A DNA stretch of 6,999 bases, taken from assembly GCA_900765125.1 (NCBI GenBank), contig CAAFQL010000184.1:1-6999 (forward strand), read 5' to 3'. This stretch comes from Oscillospiraceae bacterium (GTDB lineage: Bacteria > Bacillota > Clostridia > Oscillospirales > Ruminococcaceae). The notes under the pieces were generated by a model. That model worked only from the letters and a program-made list of their open reading frames with translations, did not search any database and was not told the origin of the DNA. Below are positions 1 to 5,523 of the stretch, piece by piece (position 1 is the first letter of the stretch; each line of letters begins with the position of its first letter). The position numbers and the translations under genes were made by a program.

Positions 1-403
1 GCTCCCACATTATTGTAAAGCGCTTCATGTTTTCCTCTTTATTATCATAGAATGTATTCACCCAGCCGTTATCCCAGTGAATATTGATAATAGCGTACAT
101 ATCGGCATCTATCGTCCATCTTACAAGCTCCTGAACACGCTGCATATACTGTTCGCTGATAGTATAATTATCATCCATCATATTGGACCATGCTACAGGT
201 ATTCTGACAACACCGAATCCTTCTTCTGCATAGCCATTTATCATTTCTCTTGTAATAACAGGACTGCCCCACGCTGTTTCATAGGAAGCAACTGTTCCGT
301 CACCCCACTGAGCGATCCAGTCTCCTGATGACTCCATAGTGTTACCAAGGTTTATTCCTATTCCCATGTCACGAACAAGTTCCATAGCAGTGATCTTCCT
401 CAT
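1..403 (-). CDS. GH5-family glycoside hydrolase (cellulase-like), N-terminal part only, 3' end outside window
   Basis: This is the N-terminal part of a glycosyl hydrolase family 5 enzyme, which would cleave beta-1,4-glucan or a related plant polysaccharide. From the ATG at 403, 134 codons are visible before the window edge. Motifs in order are GIGINLGNTM (residues 14-23, the GH5 start of barrel strand 1), TAWGSP (43-48), GFGVVRIPVAW (62-72, with conserved R67) and YAIINIHWDNGW (103-114, with conserved H109). The NEP acid/base glutamate and the nucleophile glutamate would lie beyond position 1, so activity cannot be judged. Upstream, the frame stays open only to a TAG at 472-470. The 22 codons between end in YVLSAAVAADDQSE, which looks like the tail of a Sec signal peptide with an AVA-A cleavage site, but no ATG begins it. 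The bases before ATG 403 (caaagtgaa) make a poor ribosome binding site. The gene starts 89 nt after the fprA stop on the same strand. It may be truncated at its 5' end, cytoplasmic, or started at TTG 439. Family call is confident; the start is not. Confidence 0.85.
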   Translation of the reverse strand, partial: MRKITAMELVRDMGIGINLGNTMESSGDWIAQWGDGTVASYETAWGSPVITREMINGYAEEGFGVVRIPVAWSNMMDDNYTISEQYMQRVQELVRWTIDADMYAIINIHWDNGWVNTFYDNKEENMKRFTIMWE

Positions 404-472
404 TTCACTTTGGTCGTCAGCGGCAACCGCCGCTGACAAAACATACAGATACTTTGCAGTATGAACTTTCTA
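404..472 (-). other. Signal-peptide-like remnant upstream of the GH5 start
   Basis: In the same frame as the GH5 domain, 22 codons separate a TAG stop (472-470) from the ATG at 403. They read KVHTAKYLYVLSAAVAADDQSE. The hydrophobic run YLYVLSAAVA, followed by A-DDQ, resembles the end of a signal peptide plus the mature N-terminus of a secreted protein, but the basic N-region and a proper start codon are missing. The only in-frame alternative start is TTG at 439-437, with no Shine-Dalgarno sequence. The ATG at 479-477 is in another frame and encodes only 20 residues. This could be what is left of a once complete signal peptide, or chance coding of an Ala-rich stretch. Confidence 0.4.
416..437. 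other. Perfect 9-bp hairpin in the 5' region of the GH5 reading frame
   Basis: GTCAGCGGC (416-424) and GCCGCTGAC (429-437) form a perfect 9-bp GC-rich stem around a 4-nt loop (AACC on the plus strand). It lies 13 nt upstream of the GH5 ATG at 403 and inside the Ala-rich signal-like codons. No run of T follows it in either direction, so it does not look like a standard intrinsic terminator. It could influence translation or mRNA stability between fprA and the GH5 gene, or may simply reflect GCG/GCC alanine codons. Confidence 0.5.
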
Positions 473-492
473 AATGCATATCAACAACAAAA

Positions 493-1650
493 TTAGATTT
501 TCATAAGTTCTTCTGCCAAAGCATCTATCTGAGAACGGTTTTCATCACTAAGAGCTGACATTATCTTAACACTATTTTCTGTAAAAGTCAGATTCTTTGA
601 ATTTTCAAACATCTTTGTCATAACCTTTGCAGCCGTAGGAGCCCAGCTGCCATTTTCTATAAAGGCTACAGTACGGTTCTGGAAATTGTGCTCTGTAAGG
701 TGATTTATAAATTCTTTCATAAATGGAAAAACATCGCCATTATAAGTCGGTGTTGCCAATACAATCTTATCATATCTGAAAGCATCCTCCACAGCTTCTG
801 CCATATCGCATCTTGCAAGATCAGAAACCGCAACTTTAGGGCAACCTTTTTCAGTAAGTTTTTCTGCCAAAAGCTCTGCTGCCTCTTTAGTATTGCCGTA
901 AACAGATACATAAGCAATAGTTACTCCGCTGTTTTCCGGTACATATGATGTCCACTTATTATAGAGATCAAGATAATATCCAAGATTCTCACTGAGTACG
1001 GGACCATGAAGTGGGCATATAATGCTTATATCAAGAGCAGACGCTTTCTTAAGGAGCATCTGCGCCTGAACACCATATTTTCCGACAATGCCAAAATAAT
1101 AACGACGAGCCTCGCACGCCCAGTCCTCATCTACATCAAGTGCGCCAAACTTACCGAAAGCATCAGCAGAAAACAGTACCTTATAAGCACTATCGTAAGA
1201 TACTATTACCTCTGGCCAGTGAACCATCGGTGCTGTCATAAATGTGAGTGTGTGTCTGCCAAGTTCCAGCTTATCGCCCTCATTTACAACAATTCTTCTG
1301 TCGCTATAATCTGTACCAAAAAAGTTCTTCATCATTACAAAAGCCTTTGCAGACGCAACTACAACAGCATTTGGATAAAGTTCAGTAAATGCTGCTATAT
1401 TAGCAGAATGGTCTGGTTCCATGTGGTGTACAACAAGATAATCAGGCTTTCTTTCACCTAAAACTGATTCAAGATTTTCAAGCCACTCTTCTCCAAAATT
1501 CTTGTCAACAGTGTCCATAACAGCAATCTTATCATCTGCAATGACATATGAATTATACGCCATTCCGTTTGGGATTACATACTGTCCCTCAAAAAGATCG
1601 CTTTTATGATCATTTACCCCAATGTAAAAAATATCGCTTATAACATTCAT
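493..1650 (-). CDS. fprA: A-type flavoprotein (flavodiiron protein), O2/NO reductase
   Basis: This 385-residue protein is a complete flavodiiron protein of the usual short (class A) length. Such cytoplasmic enzymes reduce O2 to water and/or NO to N2O and protect anaerobes from oxidative or nitrosative stress. The N-terminal beta-lactamase-like domain (about 1-240) carries a full diiron ligand set: H76-x-E78-x-D80-H81 (HHMEPDH), H144 (MVHWPE), D163 (FSADAFG) and H215 (CPLHGPV). The C-terminal flavodoxin domain (about 243-385) starts with TIAYVSVYGNTKEAA, whose S249-VYGNT loop binds the FMN phosphate; PTYNGDVFPF further on is another FMN-contact region. There is no fused rubredoxin or flavin reductase domain, so electrons must come from a separate rubredoxin or similar donor not in this window. 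The start at 1650 is fixed by a GGAGG at 1663-1659, 8 nt upstream. It has its own strong promoter and is probably read through into the GH5 gene, since no clear terminator lies between. Substrate preference (O2 versus NO) cannot be read from the sequence. Confidence 0.96.
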   Translation of the reverse strand: MNVISDIFYIGVNDHKSDLFEGQYVIPNGMAYNSYVIADDKIAVMDTVDKNFGEEWLENLESVLGERKPDYLVVHHMEPDHSANIAAFTELYPNAVVVASAKAFVMMKNFFGTDYSDRRIVVNEGDKLELGRHTLTFMTAPMVHWPEVIVSYDSAYKVLFSADAFGKFGALDVDEDWACEARRYYFGIVGKYGVQAQMLLKKASALDISIICPLHGPVLSENLGYYLDLYNKWTSYVPENSGVTIAYVSVYGNTKEAAELLAEKLTEKGCPKVAVSDLARCDMAEAVEDAFRYDKIVLATPTYNGDVFPFMKEFINHLTEHNFQNRTVAFIENGSWAPTAAKVMTKMFENSKNLTFTENSVKIMSALSDENRSQIDALAEELMKI

Positions 1651-1667
1651 ACTTATAACCTCCGTTT

Positions 1668-1681
1668 CAACTTAGAAGTTG
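1668..1681. promoter_or_regulatory. 14-nt palindrome in the fprA leader, possible operator or small hairpin
   Basis: CAACTT-AG-AAGTTG is a perfect 6+6 inverted repeat with a 2-nt centre. It lies between the fprA -10 element and its ribosome binding site, so it would be in the transcribed leader. A repressor could bind here to block transcription, but no binding protein is identified. A 2-nt loop is too tight for an unchanged RNA hairpin, so DNA binding fits better. Chance occurrence is possible. Confidence 0.35.
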
Positions 1682-1711
1682 TTATCACAAAAACAGCTTC
1701 TTACAAGAAAA

Positions 1712-1740
1712 ATTATACTATAATATTGAATATAAGTCAA
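1712..1740 (-). promoter_or_regulatory. Near-consensus sigma-70/sigma-A promoter for fprA
   Basis: On the minus strand, TTGACT (1740-1735) is followed by a 17-nt spacer and a perfect TATAAT (1717-1712). This matches the housekeeping promoter consensus in 11 of 12 bases with ideal spacing. Transcription would start near 1705, giving an untranslated leader of about 55 nt that contains the CAACTT/AAGTTG palindrome and the GGAGG ribosome binding site. It lies just downstream of the exporter operon's terminator, so fprA is an independent transcription unit. Confidence 0.85.
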
Positions 1741-1764
1741 TAGTTTCACAAACAACAACAACAA

Positions 1765-1812
1765 TATAAAGGCAGTCAATGCGTATCTTAAAACGCTTTG
1801 ACTGCCTTTATA
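1765..1812 (-). terminator. Intrinsic terminator of the ABC exporter operon
   Basis: TATAAAGGCAGTCAA (1765-1779) pairs perfectly with TTGACTGCCTTTATA (1798-1812), giving a 15-bp stem. A T-T mismatch and three further GC pairs (GCG 1781-1783 with CGC 1794-1796) continue inward to a 10-nt loop. It begins 7 nt past the permease stop. On the minus strand the stem ends in TTTATA and is followed by TTGTTGTTGTTGTTTG, a T-rich though interrupted tail (the CAA repeats at about 1751-1763 on the plus strand). On the plus strand it is followed by AAAAATC, so termination there is unlikely. It separates the exporter operon from fprA. Confidence 0.85.
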
Positions 1813-1819
1813 AAAATCA

Positions 1820-3079
1820 TTACTCGTAACGTAATGCGTCAATAGGATTTAGATTTGCCGCTTTAACAGACGGGATAAGTCCGAACACAATGCCTACTGC
1901 CATTGAGAATATTACAGAAACAATAATCGACACCGAGCTTATAGCCACGGGGACAGATGCTATCTTTGAAATAAGCTGTGCAAGACCTATTCCTATTCCC
2001 ACACCAATAATTCCACCGATACTTGTAAGAACTGAGGCTTCTGTTAAAAACTGTATAAGAATGCGTCTTTTTTTAGCTCCTACTGCCTTTTTAAGACCGA
2101 TCTCCCGTGTTCGCTCCGTAACTGAAACAAGCATAATGTTCATAACACCAATACCTCCTACAAGAAGTGAAATGCTTGCAATCCAGATAAGCATTGTATT
2201 TGTAGAAGAACTAAGATCCTGTAGAGACTTAGCCTGTCCTAAAATATCCTCGCTCTGATATTTTATCTGCATCTCGCTGTCGCTTGTTGTCTGAATAGTT
2301 GTATTGAGAAGATCAGACACCTTTTTTCCTACTGTAGGCATACTATCAGTGTCGGTTGCTTTTGCCAAACAGTTTTCCGGCTCGTCAAATCTGTAAACAA
2401 TAGGCCATGACTTTCCAGGAATAAACATCTTTCCACCGGAAGTCTGCATATATGTCCAATAGTCTTCTTCTGAATTTATTACTGGTTCAAAAGGAGTAGA
2501 TTCCACAGCAACACCTATGACAACAAAAGGTTCAGTTCCTATATCAACGATCTGACCTATAGGATTTTCTGAGGAAAACAGGCTTTTTACAGCTGTATTG
2601 TCAAGAATTACTACCTTTGAATTATTGCTGTATTCATTACTTGTAAAACCTCTGCCTTGCTGAATCTGATATCCTGCCGTGTCGAAATAATTTTCATCTA
2701 TACCAAGCATTGCTCCGCTGAACTGACTATTGCGATAGTAGACATTTTCACAATATGAACGTGTGCGATAAAATGAAACAGATTCAACTTCGTCAAATTC
2801 AGCTATCTGACTGCGAATATCGTCCGATACGACAGGCACTCCCTCGGGAGATTCCTGATAGGAAAAATCATACGGACTTTCTCCTTGATAAAGCTGTACT
2901 GCTACAGCATTATTTCCCGCACCGATAAGATTATTCTTTATCTGCTCATTGGTACCTTTAATAGTGGAAACGATAGCAATAATAGCTGCGATTCCTATAA
3001 TGATGCCAAGCATTGTAAGGAGCGAACGTACCTTATGGGATAAAATTCCCTGCAAGGATAAACGTATATTTTCAAGCAT
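1820..3079 (-). CDS. ABC transporter permease, MacB/FtsX type
   Basis: This 419-residue integral membrane subunit has the MacB layout: one N-terminal membrane helix (about 20-40, LLTMLGIIIGIAAIIAIV), a large extracellular MacB_PCD-like domain (about 43-294), and three C-terminal helices (about 296-318, 350-370, 380-402) forming the FtsX domain. The sequence VTERTREIGLKKAVGAKKR (320-338) after the second helix is the cytoplasmic coupling region typical of the family, and the C-terminus NPIDALRYE is also a family signature. Unlike E. coli MacB it has no fused ATPase; that part is the separate gene at 5523-4813. Such proteins do not form a usual transport channel but transmit ATP-driven movement to extracellular partners. 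The start at 3079 is supported by GGAGG at 3090-3086. It lies 12 nt after the stop of adaptor 2 and is the last gene of the operon. The family is clear; the substrate (peptide, antibiotic, lipid or lipoprotein) is not determined. Confidence 0.93.
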   Translation of the reverse strand: MLENIRLSLQGILSHKVRSLLTMLGIIIGIAAIIAIVSTIKGTNEQIKNNLIGAGNNAVAVQLYQGESPYDFSYQESPEGVPVVSDDIRSQIAEFDEVESVSFYRTRSYCENVYYRNSQFSGAMLGIDENYFDTAGYQIQQGRGFTSNEYSNNSKVVILDNTAVKSLFSSENPIGQIVDIGTEPFVVIGVAVESTPFEPVINSEEDYWTYMQTSGGKMFIPGKSWPIVYRFDEPENCLAKATDTDSMPTVGKKVSDLLNTTIQTTSDSEMQIKYQSEDILGQAKSLQDLSSSTNTMLIWIASISLLVGGIGVMNIMLVSVTERTREIGLKKAVGAKKRRILIQFLTEASVLTSIGGIIGVGIGIGLAQLISKIASVPVAISSVSIIVSVIFSMAVGIVFGLIPSVKAANLNPIDALRYE

Positions 3080-3091
3080 ATCGTACCTCCG

Positions 3092-4816
3092 TTAATAAGA
3101 TGTGTCACTGTTCTTCTTGACAAGAGCACCTTCAGTTACGTATTTGCCGTAAGGAAAACAGATATAATCAGATTCGTTCAGACCTGAGATAACCTCAATG
3201 GAATATCCGCCGTAAATGATTTTTCCAGTCTGAATGATCTGCTTTTCCAGTTTGCCGTCCTCTGATTCCTTCATAACATAATACTGACCGTTTTCTTGCC
3301 TTACATAGCTGAGCGGAATGTAGAAATTACCTGATTCGGCTTCTCCTGAGAATGTAATGCTTACATAATTTCCCACAGTCAGATCACAGGATTCTTCTAC
3401 AGATGCACGGAAGGGATAGAGACTGTTATTTGGGTTCTGACCATAACTCTGGTAGTCATAAGATGATGGGGTATTATCCACTTCTGTAATGCGTGCGGAT
3501 ACCATTTCTCCGGTATCCCATGAATTTACATTAACAACTGAACCAGGCTTTATCTTATCAAGATACACTTCACTTACAGTGCCCTGTATGGTGACGCCGC
3601 CTTCTCCCTGAACTACAAGAAAAGGCTCACCTACTTCCAGATCCTCCACCGACTTTGCAATCTTTGTTACAACGCCGTTTATTTTGGCAATTTCCTGTGG
3701 ATTCTGTTGCTTCTCAACAGCTGCATCATATTCGATCTGAGCCTTTTTTTCAGCAATTTCTAAAGAACGTATCTCAACTTCCTGCTGTGATATCTTATAT
3801 TGAAGTTCTGAACGTGAATACATATAATCTTCACTTATATTATTATTAGCAGCAAGAGGTACTATAGCTGACAGTGGTCTGATAAACGATGCTGGCTGCA
3901 CCATTACTTCAGTAGTGATTTCTGTTGTAGGTGGTTCAGTAATGGTCTCTTCAGTAGTAGTAGCAGGCTCTGTAGGCTCATCCGGTTCACTGCTGGATGC
4001 CGGATCATAATCAAAAGTACCGCCTACCTGCACTATTCCATACCACACACCGCCGCCGTGTATTTGTACACCTCCATCATCAGTAAGTGTTATATTACTG
4101 CCAAGAACCCAATTGTCAAGAACTGTTTCTTTCAGTGAATCAGGAGATACAAGCCATGCATAAACAGCATATCCCGTTTCATCATAAACTACAAATACAG
4201 CTGATTTATTGGTTTGACTCAGCTGTTCAAGAACGCTGCTATACACAACTGTTTCGCCCTTGCAGGCAAACTGATACGGATCGCTGGCAAGTCCGCTTCC
4301 CATCGCTGCATCGGATACATCTTTTATCTCCGACAGAATATTTGGAAGCTCCCACGGTTCATCAGGAAAATCAGGTTCAGGATCATCTGGAAAATCAGGA
4401 GCTTCTTCTGACGGACGAAGGCCTTTAAGCTTATCCAGCTCTTTTTTAGCCTGACGTATATTATCCTGTGCCAGTGCAAGAGCCGTTTTTTTCTGCGCAA
4501 CATCAAGCTCTACTGCCGTCATATCGTAATCAAGCAGAGGCGTGCCTTTTTTTACTATATCGCCCTCTTTGATCAGAACCTTATCTACAAGCTGACTGTT
4601 TGATAAGATCACACTCTGAGTATTGCTTGCAGCAACCATACCGTCCATGCGTATTTCGTCGCCCCAGTACTGCTCCATTACGTAAGAAACAGGAATAACT
4701 TCTACCTTATGCTTCTGTGCCTCTTTTGAGCGATAAAACATAAAGCCACCGGACGCACTTCCTGTTACTACTGCAAGGCATACAGCAATTGTAACTATCT
4801 TCTTTCCTTTGGTCAT
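3092..4816 (-). CDS. HlyD/MacA-type membrane fusion adaptor (adaptor 2) with a large insertion
   Basis: This 574-residue adaptor is anchored by an N-terminal membrane helix (about 6-28), with the rest outside the membrane, where it would contact the extracellular part of the permease. Residues about 61-98 (QLVDKVLIKEGDIVKKGTPL) form the first half of the lipoyl-like domain and VAQKKTALALAQDNIRQAKK (106-125) begins the outgoing helix. The returning helix is about 334-370 (SELQYKISQQEVEIRSLEIA) and the second lipoyl half begins at KINGVVTKIA (378-387). A beta-barrel and membrane-proximal domain follow to the C-terminus. Usual MacA-type adaptors have about 350-450 residues; the excess is an insertion at about 133-330 between the two helices, listed separately. 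The ATG overlaps the ATPase stop by 4 nt (ATGA), so translation is probably coupled, and it has its own AGGAGG (4832-4827). It differs clearly from adaptor 1 and is not a recent duplicate. Confidence 0.9.
   Translation of the reverse strand: MTKGKKIVTIAVCLAVVTGSASGGFMFYRSKEAQKHKVEVIPVSYVMEQYWGDEIRMDGMVAASNTQSVILSNSQLVDKVLIKEGDIVKKGTPLLDYDMTAVELDVAQKKTALALAQDNIRQAKKELDKLKGLRPSEEAPDFPDDPEPDFPDEPWELPNILSEIKDVSDAAMGSGLASDPYQFACKGETVVYSSVLEQLSQTNKSAVFVVYDETGYAVYAWLVSPDSLKETVLDNWVLGSNITLTDDGGVQIHGGGVWYGIVQVGGTFDYDPASSSEPDEPTEPATTTEETITEPPTTEITTEVMVQPASFIRPLSAIVPLAANNNISEDYMYSRSELQYKISQQEVEIRSLEIAEKKAQIEYDAAVEKQQNPQEIAKINGVVTKIAKSVEDLEVGEPFLVVQGEGGVTIQGTVSEVYLDKIKPGSVVNVNSWDTGEMVSARITEVDNTPSSYDYQSYGQNPNNSLYPFRASVEESCDLTVGNYVSITFSGEAESGNFYIPLSYVRQENGQYYVMKESEDGKLEKQIIQTGKIIYGGYSIEVISGLNESDYICFPYGKYVTEGALVKKNSDTSY
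3827..4420 (-). other. Inserted globular domain with Pro-rich linkers inside adaptor 2
   Basis: This part of adaptor 2 (residues about 133-330) sits where the tip of the coiled-coil hairpin should be. It has three sections. First is an acidic Pro-rich linker (135-158) with a short internal repeat, PDFPDDPE then PDFPDEPW. Second is a globular segment (about 159-271) with GSGLASDPYQFAC (173-185), SAVFVVYDETGYAVYAWLVS (205-224), then GSNITLTDDG and HGGGVWYGIVQVGGTF (253-268), predicted to be mostly beta strand. Third is a Thr/Pro/Glu-rich spacer (272-308, TEPATTTEETITEPPTTE) leading back to the returning helix. The linkers look flexible and surface-exposed. I do not recognise a named domain; it may be a ligand-binding, cell-wall-binding or partner-docking module. 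Confidence 0.7.
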
Positions 4817-5523
4817 ATTTCGCTGTCCTCCTGCTTTAATTCTGATTCGTTATATCCGCCCTGATGCAGTCTGCCGTCACGTATTGTTACTATTCTGCCG
4901 GCGTGTTCTGCGATCTCCGGTTCGTGAGTGATCATAACGATGGTCACACCTTCATCATTCAGCTGATGAAAAAGCTCCATTACCTGTTCCCCGGAACGTG
5001 TATCAAGAGCTCCGGTAGGCTCATCGGCAAGGAGCATTCTTGGACGGCTGACCATTGCACGTGCAATAGCAACTCGCTGCTTCTGACCTCCTGAAAGCTG
5101 TGTAGGCTTAAAATTCATTCTATCCTCAAGTCCCACACGAACAAGCATTTCCTTTGCTCTTTGAATGCGTTCTTTTTTCTTTACACCTGCATATAAAAGA
5201 GGAAGTGCGACATTTTCAATAACAGACTGACGAGGAAGCAAATTGAAATTCTGAAATACAAAACCGATCTTTTTATTACGAATATCAGAAAGCTGGTTGT
5301 CGGTACACTTACCTACATCCTGTCCGTCAAACTTATATAAGCCTGATGTTTGCAAATCGAGAAGTCCGATAATATTCATCAATGTTGACTTTCCGGAACC
5401 GGACGGTCCCATTATAGCTAAATATTCACCCTCACAAACCTCTAAATTAATATCGAAAAGTACTGGTACAGGTTCTTTTCCCTGATAGTAAGACTTGCAT
5501 ATATCATGTAGTTCAAGTACCAT
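4813..5523 (-). CDS. ABC transporter ATP-binding protein, MacB/LolD type
   Basis: This is the cytoplasmic ATPase of the exporter, which powers the permease by ATP binding and hydrolysis. With the start at 5523 it has 236 residues, the usual size. All motifs are intact: Walker A GPSGSGKS (39-46), Q-loop Q91 in FVFQNFNLLP, signature LSGGQKQR (143-150), Walker B MLLADE (163-168) with catalytic E168, D-loop GALD (171-174) and switch H200 (MITHE). The phrases NIIGLLD, FQNFNLLP and DEPTGALD are typical of the MacB/LolD/SalX group. I chose ATG 5523 (MVLELHDICKSYY) rather than the upstream ATG at 5598, because family members begin about there and the extra 25 codons lie inside the adaptor 1 gene in another frame. 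The start overlaps the last 11 nt of adaptor 1, and its stop overlaps the adaptor 2 start by 4 nt, which points to translational coupling and balanced production. An imperfect AAAGGCGG lies about 8 nt upstream. Confidence 0.95.
   Translation of the reverse strand: MVLELHDICKSYYQGKEPVPVLFDINLEVCEGEYLAIMGPSGSGKSTLMNIIGLLDLQTSGLYKFDGQDVGKCTDNQLSDIRNKKIGFVFQNFNLLPRQSVIENVALPLLYAGVKKKERIQRAKEMLVRVGLEDRMNFKPTQLSGGQKQRVAIARAMVSRPRMLLADEPTGALDTRSGEQVMELFHQLNDEGVTIVMITHEPEIAEHAGRIVTIRDGRLHQGGYNESELKQEDSEI

Noticed and set aside
77..328. Plus-strand open frame of 83 codons
   Set aside because: It lies opposite the GH5 coding region, has no family resemblance and no supported ribosome binding site. The minus strand reads as clear GH5 motifs across the same bases.
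416..437. Hairpin as a terminator of fprA
   Set aside because: The stem is strong, but no T-tract follows on the minus strand (next bases are GACCAAAG) or on the plus strand (next bases are AAAACAT).
1006..1461. Plus-strand open frame of 151 codons
   Set aside because: It is antisense to fprA, whose iron and FMN motifs are intact here. The plus-strand protein is rich in Cys, Tyr and Ile with no recognisable domain, as expected of a shadow frame.
1750..1763. CAA repeats as a microsatellite or phase-variable tract
   Set aside because: The tract is short, lies between genes, and is better explained as the T-rich tail of the minus-strand terminator.
1890..2258. Plus-strand open frame of 122 codons
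   Set aside because: It is antisense to the FtsX domain of the permease. Its Ile/Thr/Pro-rich sequence is the complement of membrane-helix codons.
4343..4414. Acidic Pro-rich linker of adaptor 2 as a cellulosomal dockerin or cohesin linker
   Set aside because: The composition is similar to linkers in secreted enzymes, but no dockerin calcium-binding repeats or cohesin fold signature is visible, and the flanking sequence is clearly adaptor.
4087..4428. Plus-strand open frame of 113 codons
   Set aside because: It is opposite the inserted domain of adaptor 2. The insertion continues in frame with flanking adaptor sequence on the minus strand, so the minus frame is the real one.
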